Source: a bacterium SCSIO 12643 (GTDB taxonomy: Bacteria; Bacteroidota; Bacteroidia; Flavobacteriales_G; Salibacteraceae). Taken from it: DNA of 64,000 nucleotides. The stretch covers positions 3,534,001 to 3,598,000 of the forward strand of contig CP073750.1 of the NCBI GenBank assembly GCA_024398135.1. The letters are read 5' to 3'. The notes under the pieces were generated by a model, which saw nothing but the letters and a program-made list of their open reading frames with translations, did not search any database and was not told the origin of the DNA. The translations under genes were made by a program, and so were the position numbers. Of the stretch, positions 8,937 through 18,693 are shown in pieces (position 1 is the first letter of the stretch; each line of letters begins with the position of its first letter).

Positions 8937-10283
8937 TTAAGAATTTTTGATCGCGTCAGATAAACTCAGGTGATTCATCTGATTCTTTTCCTTCTCATCA
9001 AATAGGGCTTCTTTATTTTCTGAAGGGTTTGGATATTTATTCACTCCAAGAATTGTGGTTTCCCCTGAAGCCGCTTTTTCCCAGTACTTATCACGTGATT
9101 CAGTGACCCAATTGGATATGATGCCTGAATTGAAAGCATTTAAGAACCCGCCATTGTTTTCCACTTCAAGAAATATTTCCCACGATTTTTCTGCAACCTC
9201 TACGGTCAGTTGTTCAATGTAATATGAACCTGATGCTATATCGGTTACTTTTCCTGCGAATGCTTCATCACGAATAATCAATTGGGTATTACGTGCCATT
9301 CTTTCTGAAAAGTCATTGCTTGGTCTAACTGAAGCATCAAACGGGGTTACCGTTATTGTTTGACAACCACCTAATACAGCCGATAATGCCTGTGTAGAGC
9401 TTCTAAGCATATTGTTGTTAATATCCAAAACAGTTTGTGTCCATGTGGAAGTGACACCATGCACTAAAATCGGGTGATCTTGAATACCATATTCCTGAAG
9501 TATAATCGCCCACAACGATTTAAATGCTCTGAATTTTGCGATTTCGCCAAAGAAATCAGCCCCAGTTGCAAAAGAGAAACTTACTAAATGAGCTGCCTTT
9601 TCCGGAGCTATATTGTGATCAATAAGCTCTGCAAGAATTTCATGAGCCATTGCTAAACTGATCCCAATTTGTTGCAAGTTGGTAGCGCCTTGATTAAAGA
9701 AATAAGCCCCATTGATATTGACCATACTCATTTTTGGGAAGTGATCTAAAATCAGTTGTGCGATTTCAATTCGGTTGGCAACATCATTAATTTCATTATA
9801 ATAGACCTCAAATGTTCCTTCAAATAGAGTCGTATCGTATTGATGTTGTTGTGCCCATTCCAGATAAGATTTAATTTGTGCCAGAGTGGCATTTACAAAT
9901 CGAATTTCAATATGTTCCGGGATGATATCTTTAAATAGCACATCAAAATTGGTGTCGTCACTGATTTCCAGACTAATGGAATCTACTCCGGCATTTAAAG
10001 CTACGAGCATTTTCTCATTTAAAGATTTGTGATCATCACCAGTAAAAAGCTGATTGATCCACCAATTGTCTTTGGTATCCGCGTTTTTGATATTATTAGA
10101 GATGAATTGAGCAGTTGAATGGTCAATAGCATCTTCAGAAGTATAATCCGGGCGAATTTTTAAAAAATCGTTATTGACTTTATCTAATGATTCAAGACTT
10201 TTTCCTTTAAGATCTACAAGGATTTTTTCACGCCATTCTTGATGAGAACTGGTGTTGAATTCGTTTAAATCAAACTTTTGCAT
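8937..10283 (-). CDS. mutA: Methylmalonyl-CoA mutase, small subunit
   Basis: A 448-residue partner of MutB. It keeps the barrel fold with recognisable counterparts of the catalytic subunit: ATGADFFGEIAKFRAFKSLW, VLGGCQTITVTPFDASVRPS and NDFSERMARNTQLIIRDEA. The DGHDRG cobalamin-binding domain is absent, and the protein ends shortly after the barrel. The small subunit is expected to be non-catalytic and to stabilise the heterodimer, so losing the domain fits. Compared with longer MutA proteins of about 600 residues, this is a trimmed form. It sits directly upstream of mutB. Confidence 0.93.
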   Translation of the reverse strand: MQKFDLNEFNTSSHQEWREKILVDLKGKSLESLDKVNNDFLKIRPDYTSEDAIDHSTAQFISNNIKNADTKDNWWINQLFTGDDHKSLNEKMLVALNAGVDSISLEISDDTNFDVLFKDIIPEHIEIRFVNATLAQIKSYLEWAQQHQYDTTLFEGTFEVYYNEINDVANRIEIAQLILDHFPKMSMVNINGAYFFNQGATNLQQIGISLAMAHEILAELIDHNIAPEKAAHLVSFSFATGADFFGEIAKFRAFKSLWAIILQEYGIQDHPILVHGVTSTWTQTVLDINNNMLRSSTQALSAVLGGCQTITVTPFDASVRPSNDFSERMARNTQLIIRDEAFAGKVTDIASGSYYIEQLTVEVAEKSWEIFLEVENNGGFLNAFNSGIISNWVTESRDKYWEKAASGETTILGVNKYPNPSENKEALFDEKEKNQMNHLSLSDAIKNS

Positions 10284-10321
10284 AAACTCCTATATATTCC
10301 GCGAATGCGGTATTCAATCTG

Positions 10322-10329
10322 CGAAAATA
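10322..10329 (-). promoter_or_regulatory. Possible -7 box of the mutAB operon
   Basis: The minus strand reads TATTTTCG, one base off the consensus TAnnTTTG and the same variant type as at the two tRNA-Ser genes. It is 38 bases before the mutA start. Confidence 0.3.
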
Positions 10330-10436
10330 AGGATTAGTTCATTATTTGAAACTAAAAACTGAAAGGGTAAATTGCAATTTAATAACAATTGTCGGTGCTG
10401 ATAAATACTAGAAAAATAGGGGAGAGGAAATTCAGA

Positions 10437-10742
10437 TTATTCTTCTACCGTAATTACAAAAATATCTTCATCACTATTTTTCATCAGATATTTTTCGCGT
10501 GCAAATTTTTCCAACTTTTGGTTGTCGTTCAGTAAATTATCTAAATCTGCTTTGGTAGTTTCAATTCTTTCTTCAAAGTATTCTTTTTCAGAGCGAATTT
10601 GTTGTAGTTCATTATCTAGTTTGTACAACATAAAAGCATCGTTAGAGTCAAAAAACAACATCCAGACAGTGAACGCTATTAATGTCAATGAATATCTGTT
10701 CTTTAGCCATTTCGGCACCTTATCCCAATATGCTTTTAACAT
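10437..10742 (-). CDS. Septum formation initiator (FtsB/DivIC-like)
   Basis: A 101-residue bitopic protein: a short basic N-terminus, one membrane helix (about 20-36, SLTLIAFTVWMLFFDS), then a coiled coil (LDNELQQIRSEKEYFEERI ... LLNDNQKLEKFAREKYLMK) and a conserved tail. This is the FtsB/DivIC layout; these proteins join FtsL and FtsQ in the divisome and help activate septal wall synthesis. The segment FAREKYLMKNSDEDIFVI is typical of the bacteroidete members. It lies upstream of mutA on the same strand, an arrangement I recall as common in Flavobacteriia, though no functional link is known. Confidence 0.88.
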   Translation of the reverse strand: MLKAYWDKVPKWLKNRYSLTLIAFTVWMLFFDSNDAFMLYKLDNELQQIRSEKEYFEERIETTKADLDNLLNDNQKLEKFAREKYLMKNSDEDIFVITVEE

Positions 10743-10746
10743 GTGG

Positions 10747-10754
10747 CAAAGTTA
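10747..10754 (-). promoter_or_regulatory. Possible -7 box for the ftsB-like gene
   Basis: The minus strand reads TAACTTTG, matching TAnnTTTG, four bases before the start codon. If used, the transcript would be leaderless or nearly so. Confidence 0.3.
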
Positions 10755-10822
10755 ATTGGTGTAATGCGGTTATCCGAAATCAATAACGTGATTTATTAAC
10801 ATTGCAGTATGAAATAAGATTA

Positions 10823-13075
10823 TTATTTCATTGAATATCTCACACCAAGAAATCCTCTGATTCCCTGATTCGGTGCATATACATAAGTTGGATCGAAGGT
10901 ATATCCGTTAGGATTATCTGGTGAATCCACATTTTTATCGAATGGATCTTCCGGACGTAGAATAGAGTATGCCGGAGGAGTGAAATTGAGAAGGTTTTTA
11001 ACTCCGCCATAGATTTCCCAGCCTCTCTTAAGTGTCTTTGTGATTTGAATGTTTTGGATGCTGTACCAGTCAGAATATTCCGGGCGGAAGTCATTTTCAA
11101 CAAGAGGTAATTTCATTGGTCCAATAAGGTTTCCGCTATAATCAATTTTTAAATGATGTTTGTAAATATCATAACTTACGCTAAAGGTTCCGGAAAATTT
11201 CTCCGTCAGCAATTGTTGTTGACGAACCAATTCACCTTCCTCATTTCTATTCATTTCATATACATCAAGGAAAGTTCCTCCAAATTTGATTTTTAGAGGT
11301 ACGGTAAAATTTAAAGTGGTATTGAAACTTAAGCCTTGAGATACTGCATATCCATCCAGATTTTCGTAAATAATCTGATCCGGGTTGGTTTCGTAGTCGG
11401 GTGTAATTTTATTGGTGAAGTAGGTGTAGAATACGCTGGTGTTGAAGTTGATAAAGCCAAATTTGGTATTGACAAATTTTTGATAATGCACATTGGCATT
11501 ATATGAGCGTTCTGGATTTAAATCTCCTTTGATAATCACTTCACGCGCCCCAGTTGTTGCAGCATGATCTTCCGTAAATAAATTTACCACGCGGTATCCG
11601 GTACCAAAACTTACCCGTAGAGAATTAAGGTCATTGGGTGTCCATTTGTAATTGGCTCTGGGGGTGATAATATTTCCATGTCTTGAATCGTGATCGTATC
11701 GAATTCCAAGTAGTAATTTATTCTTCTTGTTAAATGTGATATCGTCCTGTATGAAAACACCTGGTAGATAAAATTTATCCGGAAGATTCGCTGGATTTAG
11801 AGAATCAGCCGAATAAGTAGCAGGTGTATTGTCATCATAAAAGGTATACCTAAATGCAGTTCCAACCAATAGGTCATGTTTTTCTTTCACTTTGGTGTTC
11901 CAATGCAATTGTGAGAAAGCAATGTTTTGAATGGCTAAATAAGGAGTCGTTCCGTAAACCGAGTTTTGATCATGATGCGAATAAGAAAAGCTCAAGAATA
12001 GTTTTTCGGAAGTAGGTAATTGATATTTACCGATAATCTCATATCGAGAAGTATAGATCGATTCACCGTAAATACTATCACCACCTCTAAACTCAGGTGT
12101 CCATTGCATTTCACCTCCCCAACGATCTTCATAAACGTATCTTAAACCTAAAGTCGCTACACGATTGTCTTTACGCTGAAGACTCCATTTATTAAAAATT
12201 GAGATTCGATCTTGTAAGGTGACATCCGTGAAGTTATCTCCATTGTTGTCAATAGGATTGCTATAGTTGAAATAGTTAACGCCTACCATTGAGCTGGCTT
12301 TACCAATTTTGAATTTTGTGGAAATATCTGTATTCACTTCGCCCCAGGTGGTCCCCATGACATCAAATGAAAATTTTGGTGATTTTTCTGGAGATTTTGT
12401 TATCACATTGATTAAACCTCCTACAGCTTCAGAGCCAAAAAGGGTAGAGGCCGGACCTTTTACAATTTCCATCCTTTGAATCATGCTGTTTGGAATTCCG
12501 TTTAAACCATAAACCGATGCTAACCCACCGACTACTGGCATTCCGTCAATCGTAATCATCGTATATGGACCTTCCATTCCGTTGATGTGTACATCTCCAG
12601 TATTACATACGCTGCAATTGATTTGTGGTCGTACGCCATTCACTATTTGTAGGGATTCAAACATGGAGGGAGTGGGATTCTTCATAAAGTATTTAGGGGT
12701 GTATACCTCAATTGGAACCGCTGATTGTTTAAGTGAAATTTCTTTTAGTGTACCGGTAACTACCACCTCGTCTAAGCTGGTACCTGTTTTTTGAATACTA
12801 AAGTTAAAGGTGTTTGTCCCATTCTTAACTTCAACTTCTTGTTTGAAGGTCTTAAATCCAATAGCACTTACCTGAATCGTATATTTTCCAACAGGAATAT
12901 TGGTAATATTGAATTTGCCATCTATATCGCAAGCTCCACCATACGAAGTTCCAACTAATCCCACATTAGCGAATGGGACACTTTCGTTTTCACTGGAAAC
13001 AATCCCGGAAATATTTCCGGTTTGACCCATTACCCAAAATGGAATAAAAAATGAAATAAGTATAAGCTTACGCAT
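10823..13075 (-). CDS. TonB-dependent outer-membrane receptor
   Basis: A 750-residue outer-membrane receptor. A signal peptide (about 1-17) is followed by a CarboxypepD_reg-like beta domain (about 18-100; NISGIVSSENESVPFANVG ... GKYTIQVSAIGFK). Next come a TonB-box-like region with LDEVVVTGTLKE, a plug domain (about 120-230) with ITIDGMPVVGG and RMEIVKGPASTLFGSEAVGG, and a 22-strand-type barrel ending in VRYSMK. The plug holds a CxxC pair in INCSVCNTGDVHINGMEG. The substrate cannot be read from sequence: iron complexes, cobalamin or a metal are possible, and the mutase operon downstream uses B12, but that link is only positional. It is a single gene with its own promoter-like box. Confidence 0.93.
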   Translation of the reverse strand: MRKLILISFFIPFWVMGQTGNISGIVSSENESVPFANVGLVGTSYGGACDIDGKFNITNIPVGKYTIQVSAIGFKTFKQEVEVKNGTNTFNFSIQKTGTSLDEVVVTGTLKEISLKQSAVPIEVYTPKYFMKNPTPSMFESLQIVNGVRPQINCSVCNTGDVHINGMEGPYTMITIDGMPVVGGLASVYGLNGIPNSMIQRMEIVKGPASTLFGSEAVGGLINVITKSPEKSPKFSFDVMGTTWGEVNTDISTKFKIGKASSMVGVNYFNYSNPIDNNGDNFTDVTLQDRISIFNKWSLQRKDNRVATLGLRYVYEDRWGGEMQWTPEFRGGDSIYGESIYTSRYEIIGKYQLPTSEKLFLSFSYSHHDQNSVYGTTPYLAIQNIAFSQLHWNTKVKEKHDLLVGTAFRYTFYDDNTPATYSADSLNPANLPDKFYLPGVFIQDDITFNKKNKLLLGIRYDHDSRHGNIITPRANYKWTPNDLNSLRVSFGTGYRVVNLFTEDHAATTGAREVIIKGDLNPERSYNANVHYQKFVNTKFGFINFNTSVFYTYFTNKITPDYETNPDQIIYENLDGYAVSQGLSFNTTLNFTVPLKIKFGGTFLDVYEMNRNEEGELVRQQQLLTEKFSGTFSVSYDIYKHHLKIDYSGNLIGPMKLPLVENDFRPEYSDWYSIQNIQITKTLKRGWEIYGGVKNLLNFTPPAYSILRPEDPFDKNVDSPDNPNGYTFDPTYVYAPNQGIRGFLGVRYSMK

Positions 13076-13107
13076 CAGATGTTATTAGAATCCTTTTAAA
13101 TAATGCG

Positions 13108-13115
13108 CAAATGTA
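13108..13115 (-). promoter_or_regulatory. Predicted -7 box for the TonB receptor gene
   Basis: The minus strand reads TACATTTG followed by C, an exact TAnnTTTG match 32 bases before the start codon, preceded by a very AT-rich stretch. Confidence 0.5.
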
Positions 13116-13220
13116 TATCAGTTTTTGTAATAAAAAATATTTTTTTGCTTTTTATTAAAATAAATATTTAGATTAAGCTAAAAATACTGTTTTTGAAATG
13201 ATTGAGATAAAAATAAGCAT

Positions 13221-13250
13221 AAAAAAACCTGAGTGCGTCACTCAGGTTTT
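13221..13250 (-). terminator. Terminator of the ABC-F gene
   Basis: AAAACCTGAGTG (13224-13235) pairs perfectly with CACTCAGGTTTT (13239-13250) around a 3-base loop. Read on the minus strand, the hairpin ends in seven T residues, 18 bases after the ABC-F stop. Confidence 0.93.
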
Positions 13251-13268
13251 CTATAAATTTATGAACGA

Positions 13269-14882
<1,614 letters not shown>

Positions 14883-14899
14883 CTAGAATTTTGAGCGTG

Positions 14900-14907
14900 C
14901 AAAACTA
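14900..14907 (-). promoter_or_regulatory. Predicted -7 box for the ABC-F gene
   Basis: The minus strand reads TAGTTTTG followed by CACGC, an exact TAnnTTTG match 20 bases before the start codon. Confidence 0.5.
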
Positions 14908-14959
14908 GTGAATCTTTGTTTTTTTAAAATGGATTTGTCTGAATTATTTGTAATTGATA

Positions 14960-16429
14960 TTATCTAATCAAAGTAATATCTCCGGTAATCCTTTTGGAAA
15001 TGTTGTTTATATCAACATAATCAATTACCCAAAAATATGTCCCAGATGGAAAGCTATATCCGTCCCATACGATATCCAAAAAATTACTTTGATAGATTTC
15101 AACACCCCATCTATTATAGATCACCGTATGCATAGAAGTAATACCAGAACGTGTTACAGGAACAAAAAAGTCATTAGTCAAATCACCATTTGGGGTGAAA
15201 ATATTCGGAAGTTCAAGTATAGTTTGAGTTGGTTTAGGTGGACTTTTACACTCAATCGAATCAATCATAATTGTATCTGAGACTATACAGTTTTTTTTGT
15301 TTACCGTAACCCAGTATTTACCTGGTGTGGTTACGTTAAAAAAGGGGGCGCTTGAATTATTTTGCCACAAAAAACTAGCGTTCGAAATATTCGTATTTAG
15401 AGTAAATGGAGAATTTAGACAGATAGAAGTATCTGTACCAAGATAGAGAAAAGGAGGAGAGTGTACATTTATTTTGAAAACTGTTGTGTCATTAATTCCA
15501 TACGCCAAGTATATTGTGGTAACGGAAGGAGAAACCGTTAAAGTAGAATTCGTTGAAATAATAGTTTGTGGGTTTGATGCTTCCGCCCATTGGTTAATTT
15601 GATATCTGTTATCCAGTAGTTTTACAGAATCTCCAACGCAAATATCCGCAGAGTCAATATATTTATTACCAGGAATGGGAATGCTAACCTGACATCCCAT
15701 ATTAATGTCAATACATAAGTCATCTACTGTACCAGTAAGTTGTCTTAACTGATACCCTCTTGCAACTGCTGCATGCTGGATAATATGTAATCCATCTACA
15801 GTAGAAGGAACAGCCAGGGAGATTGGGGAGCCAGGTAACGGGATAGTCTTTCCACTATCTAAAAACACATGTAAATGAACATCCGAAAATGTCTTTTCAA
15901 ACTGCATGTAGTATGGAATTCCTAATTGAGGAATGTTAATTTGATTGCTGGAAGTATATTCTGATGTATTGTCTTTAATTTTTATTTTGAACCATAAATC
16001 TCCGGTTGGTGGGTTATTCGCTCCAAATAAAACGATTATTCCTTCCTGTGTCCCTACAGGATATCCAGTACAAGGAATATTAGGACAGTCGCTAAAAGGG
16101 TCTTGAGTTCCTGCTGTTAATGCAAAAGGTACATGACCTGTAAAAGGCTGTCCTTGATAACTTCCAACAGATTGAGGTAAGAAAGTGAATTCTGCATTCC
16201 AACAATTCGTATCATTGACAACATGTCCCAAACCTCTATAAACTCTTCTTTGAGAACCGTCAGCAGCACCATTTAGGAATTCAACTTGACCATTAGAGAT
16301 TTGAACATTTGTTCCAATTTGAGTCCAACCCGTACCTGAGGAGTAATCATAGGAGATATCACATTGACTATAAATAACTTCAAAGTTTATGAGGAAAGAA
16401 AGAAGAACAAGGATTAATCTTTTCATCAT
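14960..16429 (-). CDS. T9SS type-B secreted protein with lectin-like domain
   Basis: A 489-residue secreted protein. The signal peptide (about 1-21) is followed by a beta-rich domain (about 22-240) with features of L-type lectin folds: TNCWNAEFTFLP, GHVPFALTAGT, EGIIVLFGANNPP and PYYMQFEKTFSDVHLHVFLD. Next is an Ig-like stretch with CVGDSVKLLD and a second one with GTDTSICLNSPFTLN. The end is a gliding-motility-associated CHU_C domain (about 405-489): LPNIFTPNGDLTNDFFVPV, VIYNRWGVEIYQS, WDGYSFPSGTYFWVIDY and ITGDITLIR. That domain is the T9SS type-B sorting signal, sending the protein through the outer membrane to the surface or medium. The ligand is unknown. Confidence 0.88.
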   Translation of the reverse strand: MMKRLILVLLSFLINFEVIYSQCDISYDYSSGTGWTQIGTNVQISNGQVEFLNGAADGSQRRVYRGLGHVVNDTNCWNAEFTFLPQSVGSYQGQPFTGHVPFALTAGTQDPFSDCPNIPCTGYPVGTQEGIIVLFGANNPPTGDLWFKIKIKDNTSEYTSSNQINIPQLGIPYYMQFEKTFSDVHLHVFLDSGKTIPLPGSPISLAVPSTVDGLHIIQHAAVARGYQLRQLTGTVDDLCIDINMGCQVSIPIPGNKYIDSADICVGDSVKLLDNRYQINQWAEASNPQTIISTNSTLTVSPSVTTIYLAYGINDTTVFKINVHSPPFLYLGTDTSICLNSPFTLNTNISNASFLWQNNSSAPFFNVTTPGKYWVTVNKKNCIVSDTIMIDSIECKSPPKPTQTILELPNIFTPNGDLTNDFFVPVTRSGITSMHTVIYNRWGVEIYQSNFLDIVWDGYSFPSGTYFWVIDYVDINNISKRITGDITLIR

Positions 16430-16483
16430 TTGAAAATTATCTCAGGACTTATTTATTGCAGATCAGTTTGTATTAGTAGATAT

Positions 16484-16491
16484 CAAATGTA
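16484..16491 (-). promoter_or_regulatory. Predicted -7 box for the lectin-like gene
   Basis: The minus strand reads TACATTTG, identical to the box of the TonB receptor gene, 54 bases before the start codon. Confidence 0.45.
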
Positions 16492-16563
16492 AATGAATGT
16501 GTCGAATCTTTGAAAATTTTCGTTTCTTATCTTAAGTCAACGGATTTTGGAATAGACTGTAAA

Positions 16564-16571
16564 TACGTTTG
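16564..16571 (+). promoter_or_regulatory. Predicted -7 box for the MDR oxidoreductase gene
   Basis: TACGTTTG followed by C is an exact TAnnTTTG match. It is only 10 bases before the ATG at 16582 and 19 before the ATG at 16591, so the second ATG is the better start. Confidence 0.45.
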
Positions 16572-16590
16572 CTGAATCAAAATGAAAAGC

Positions 16591-17565
16591 ATGAAAGCAG
16601 TTTTTTGTAGTCAATACGGTGGACCGGAAGTATTACAGGTAAAAGATATTCCTCGTGTCGCACCAGAAGAAAATGAGATTATTATCAGAAATCACGCTGC
16701 GAGTATTACCACCGCAGATACCTTTTTAAGGAAAGGAGAACCTAAGTTTGGACGTTTGTTTTTGGGATGGAAAAAACCTAAACAACCTATGGTAGGAACA
16801 GGGTTTGCTGGAGTAGTGACAGAAGTGGGGCGCAATGTGACCGACTTTAAGGTTGGAGATAAAGTTTATGGTGAAACGGTTTTTGGATTTGGAGCAAATG
16901 CAGAATATGTACGTACACATGTAGAGAAAAGTATTGTACGGAAATTACCTGAACAATTAAGTTATGCTCAGGCATCATGTATGTGTGATGGTGTATTGAC
17001 GTCTTACAACTTCTTGAAAGATTTAGGAAAACTTTCAAAGGGACAACGTGTATTGGTTAATGGTGGAGCTGGTTCATTGGGAACAGCGGGTATTCAAATT
17101 GCGAAGTGTCTGGGAGCACATGTAACGGCAGTTTGCAGTGATCGAAATACCGAATGGGTAAAAAGCATTGGTGCAGATGAAGTGATAGATTATCGCAAAG
17201 ACGATTTTACAGAAAAATTGGAGCAGTATGATGTGGTTTATGATACTATTGGTAAAAGCTCATACGCGAGAACGAAGAAAGTGTTAAACAATAGAGGGAA
17301 ATATTTATCACCGGTACTGAGCTTTCCATTATTGATGGATATGTTGAAGACTTCCTTGAGAAGTGGTAAAAAAGCCAAATTTGAGGCAACGGGTTTAAAA
17401 GATATATCGTTATTAAATCAGTTTCTGGAACATATAGAATCATGGATTATGGAGGGTAAGTTAAATGTGGTTATGGACAAAACATATCCTATCGATGAGA
17501 TTGTAAAAGCACATCAATATGTAGATACAGGACACAAAAGGGGAAATCTGGCGATAGAGTTTTAA
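16591..17565 (+). CDS. NAD(P)-dependent quinone-oxidoreductase-like MDR enzyme
   Basis: A 324-residue medium-chain dehydrogenase/reductase of the zinc-free quinone oxidoreductase branch. The start MKAVFCSQYGGPEVLQV matches the family; an ATG three codons earlier is possible. The GroES-like domain holds GTGFAGVVTEVGRNVTDFKVGDKVYG. The Rossmann domain has VLVNGGAGSLGTAGIQIAKCLGAHVTAV with the nucleotide loop, then IGADEVIDYRKDDF. The cysteines that bind structural zinc in alcohol dehydrogenases are missing. The substrate is unknown; quinones or enones are typical. The gene converges on the Crp-type regulator, and their stop codons overlap. Confidence 0.88.
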   Translation: MKAVFCSQYGGPEVLQVKDIPRVAPEENEIIIRNHAASITTADTFLRKGEPKFGRLFLGWKKPKQPMVGTGFAGVVTEVGRNVTDFKVGDKVYGETVFGFGANAEYVRTHVEKSIVRKLPEQLSYAQASCMCDGVLTSYNFLKDLGKLSKGQRVLVNGGAGSLGTAGIQIAKCLGAHVTAVCSDRNTEWVKSIGADEVIDYRKDDFTEKLEQYDVVYDTIGKSSYARTKKVLNNRGKYLSPVLSFPLLMDMLKTSLRSGKKAKFEATGLKDISLLNQFLEHIESWIMEGKLNVVMDKTYPIDEIVKAHQYVDTGHKRGNLAIEF

Positions 17566-18149
17566 AGAGAGCGTTCTTTTGAGAATACGCGTTTTTTAAT
17601 TCTACTTAATGATTCCGGAGTAACTCCTAAATAACTTGCAATTTGATGTTGAGGTACGCGTCCAATCAGACCGGGTTTTTCTTCCAATAGTTTTATAAAG
17701 CGTTGTTCAGGAGAGGAGGTAATATAAGCCGCTAATTGATCCTGGAGCAAGCCATTATTCCTTTCAACTTCTTGTCTGATAATAAGCTCTAAACGTGGAA
17801 TGCGTTGACACATTTCTTGTTCTAATTGTTGATCACTCACAGTAAGAATACTTTCTTCAACGCATTCCAAATAGTGCTTGGCTGCAGTTCCGTTAATCCC
17901 ACTCGTAAATGAGTTTACTGGTTGGCCTTCTGTAAAGAATGCTGTTGTTTTTTCGATACCATCAACAATATAATATTCACGGACACATCCTTGTATCACG
18001 GAGTAACACTCTTTTGAAATATCACCTTCTTCTAATAAAATTGTGCCTTTGGGAAATGTTTTGAGATTCGTATGATCCGCAATGATGTTTATTTCATCCG
18101 GAGTAAGTAACTCAAAGCTTTTGAGAAATCGAATTAATGCGTCTTTCAT
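17562..18149 (-). CDS. Crp/Fnr-family transcriptional regulator
   Basis: A 195-residue regulator. The N-terminal cyclic-nucleotide-binding-like beta roll (about 20-120) has KGTILLEEGDISKECYSVIQGCVREYY but lacks a clear cAMP-binding RxS/T segment, so the ligand is unknown. A long dimer helix follows. The C-terminal part is a short winged helix-turn-helix, VPQHQIASYLGVTPESLSRIKKR. This Bacteroidota subtype often regulates a neighbouring gene; candidates here are the convergent oxidoreductase and its own operon. Its ATG overlaps the upstream stop codon in ATGA, so it is translationally coupled to the PH-like membrane protein gene. Confidence 0.9.
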   Translation of the reverse strand: MKDALIRFLKSFELLTPDEINIIADHTNLKTFPKGTILLEEGDISKECYSVIQGCVREYYIVDGIEKTTAFFTEGQPVNSFTSGINGTAAKHYLECVEESILTVSDQQLEQEMCQRIPRLELIIRQEVERNNGLLQDQLAAYITSSPEQRFIKLLEEKPGLIGRVPQHQIASYLGVTPESLSRIKKRVFSKERSL

Positions 18150-18625
18150 GAAAGGTTATAGTGATTTAAAACTTCTTTTAAATGATCTGATGATTGGGTT
18201 CCAATCAATAGTTTATTTCCATTTTTGAGTTCAATAAATAACCCTTTTTTACCTGATATTCTGTAAATAGTTCCATACTTCAAGCTAAATCTAATTCCTG
18301 AAGTAATAGATTTATAATCAATAATCTCAGCTGATTTGATTTGATCCCATCGGAGTTTTTTACGCATAAACGGAAAGAATTTCATCTGAATGCCGTTAGA
18401 ATCAATTTGGGTTTCTAACCTGATAAAAACAAATACCATTACCAAAATGAAAACACCTGCTGATAGAACAACAATTCCGGAGTCTGATAAAGGGTGTTCA
18501 CCAAATGGCTCTCCCATAATAAGTTGTTGATATATGGCCGAAATAGGAATAAGGCATAAAGCAAATAAAAACAACCAAAACCACCATTGATTGTATTTCT
18601 GAGTTTCTTTAAAATTCTTGGACAT
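18146..18625 (-). CDS. Membrane protein with PH-like domain
   Basis: A 159-residue protein if started at the ATG at 18625 (MSKNFKETQKYNQWWFW); the open frame runs 19 residues further upstream, but that extension looks unlike a real N-terminus. It has two membrane helices (about 15-33, FWLFLFALCLIPISAI, and 49-68, VVLSAGVFILVMVFVFI). A cytoplasmic segment follows with a bacterial PH-like pattern: GIQMKFFPFMRKKLRWDQIKSAEI ... GLFIELKNGNKLLIGTQ. Such small proteins are common and uncharacterised. It overlaps the Crp-type regulator gene by four bases and may be its co-expressed partner. Confidence 0.75.
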   Translation of the reverse strand: MSKNFKETQKYNQWWFWLFLFALCLIPISAIYQQLIMGEPFGEHPLSDSGIVVLSAGVFILVMVFVFIRLETQIDSNGIQMKFFPFMRKKLRWDQIKSAEIIDYKSITSGIRFSLKYGTIYRISGKKGLFIELKNGNKLLIGTQSSDHLKEVLNHYNLS

Positions 18626-18693
18626 CGGAGTATTATTTGTGCGAATAAAGATAGGAATCTTTAAACGAAATTGAAAAAACAATACATAGAGAT

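Noticed and set aside
10284-10436. Possible cobalamin riboswitch upstream of mutA
   Set aside because: The 153-base gap is too short and shows no B12-box-like conserved segment or expected stem structure.
10840-11103. Alternative frame at the end of the TonB receptor gene
   Set aside because: The receptor frame is complete to its last barrel strand; this frame is a shadow.
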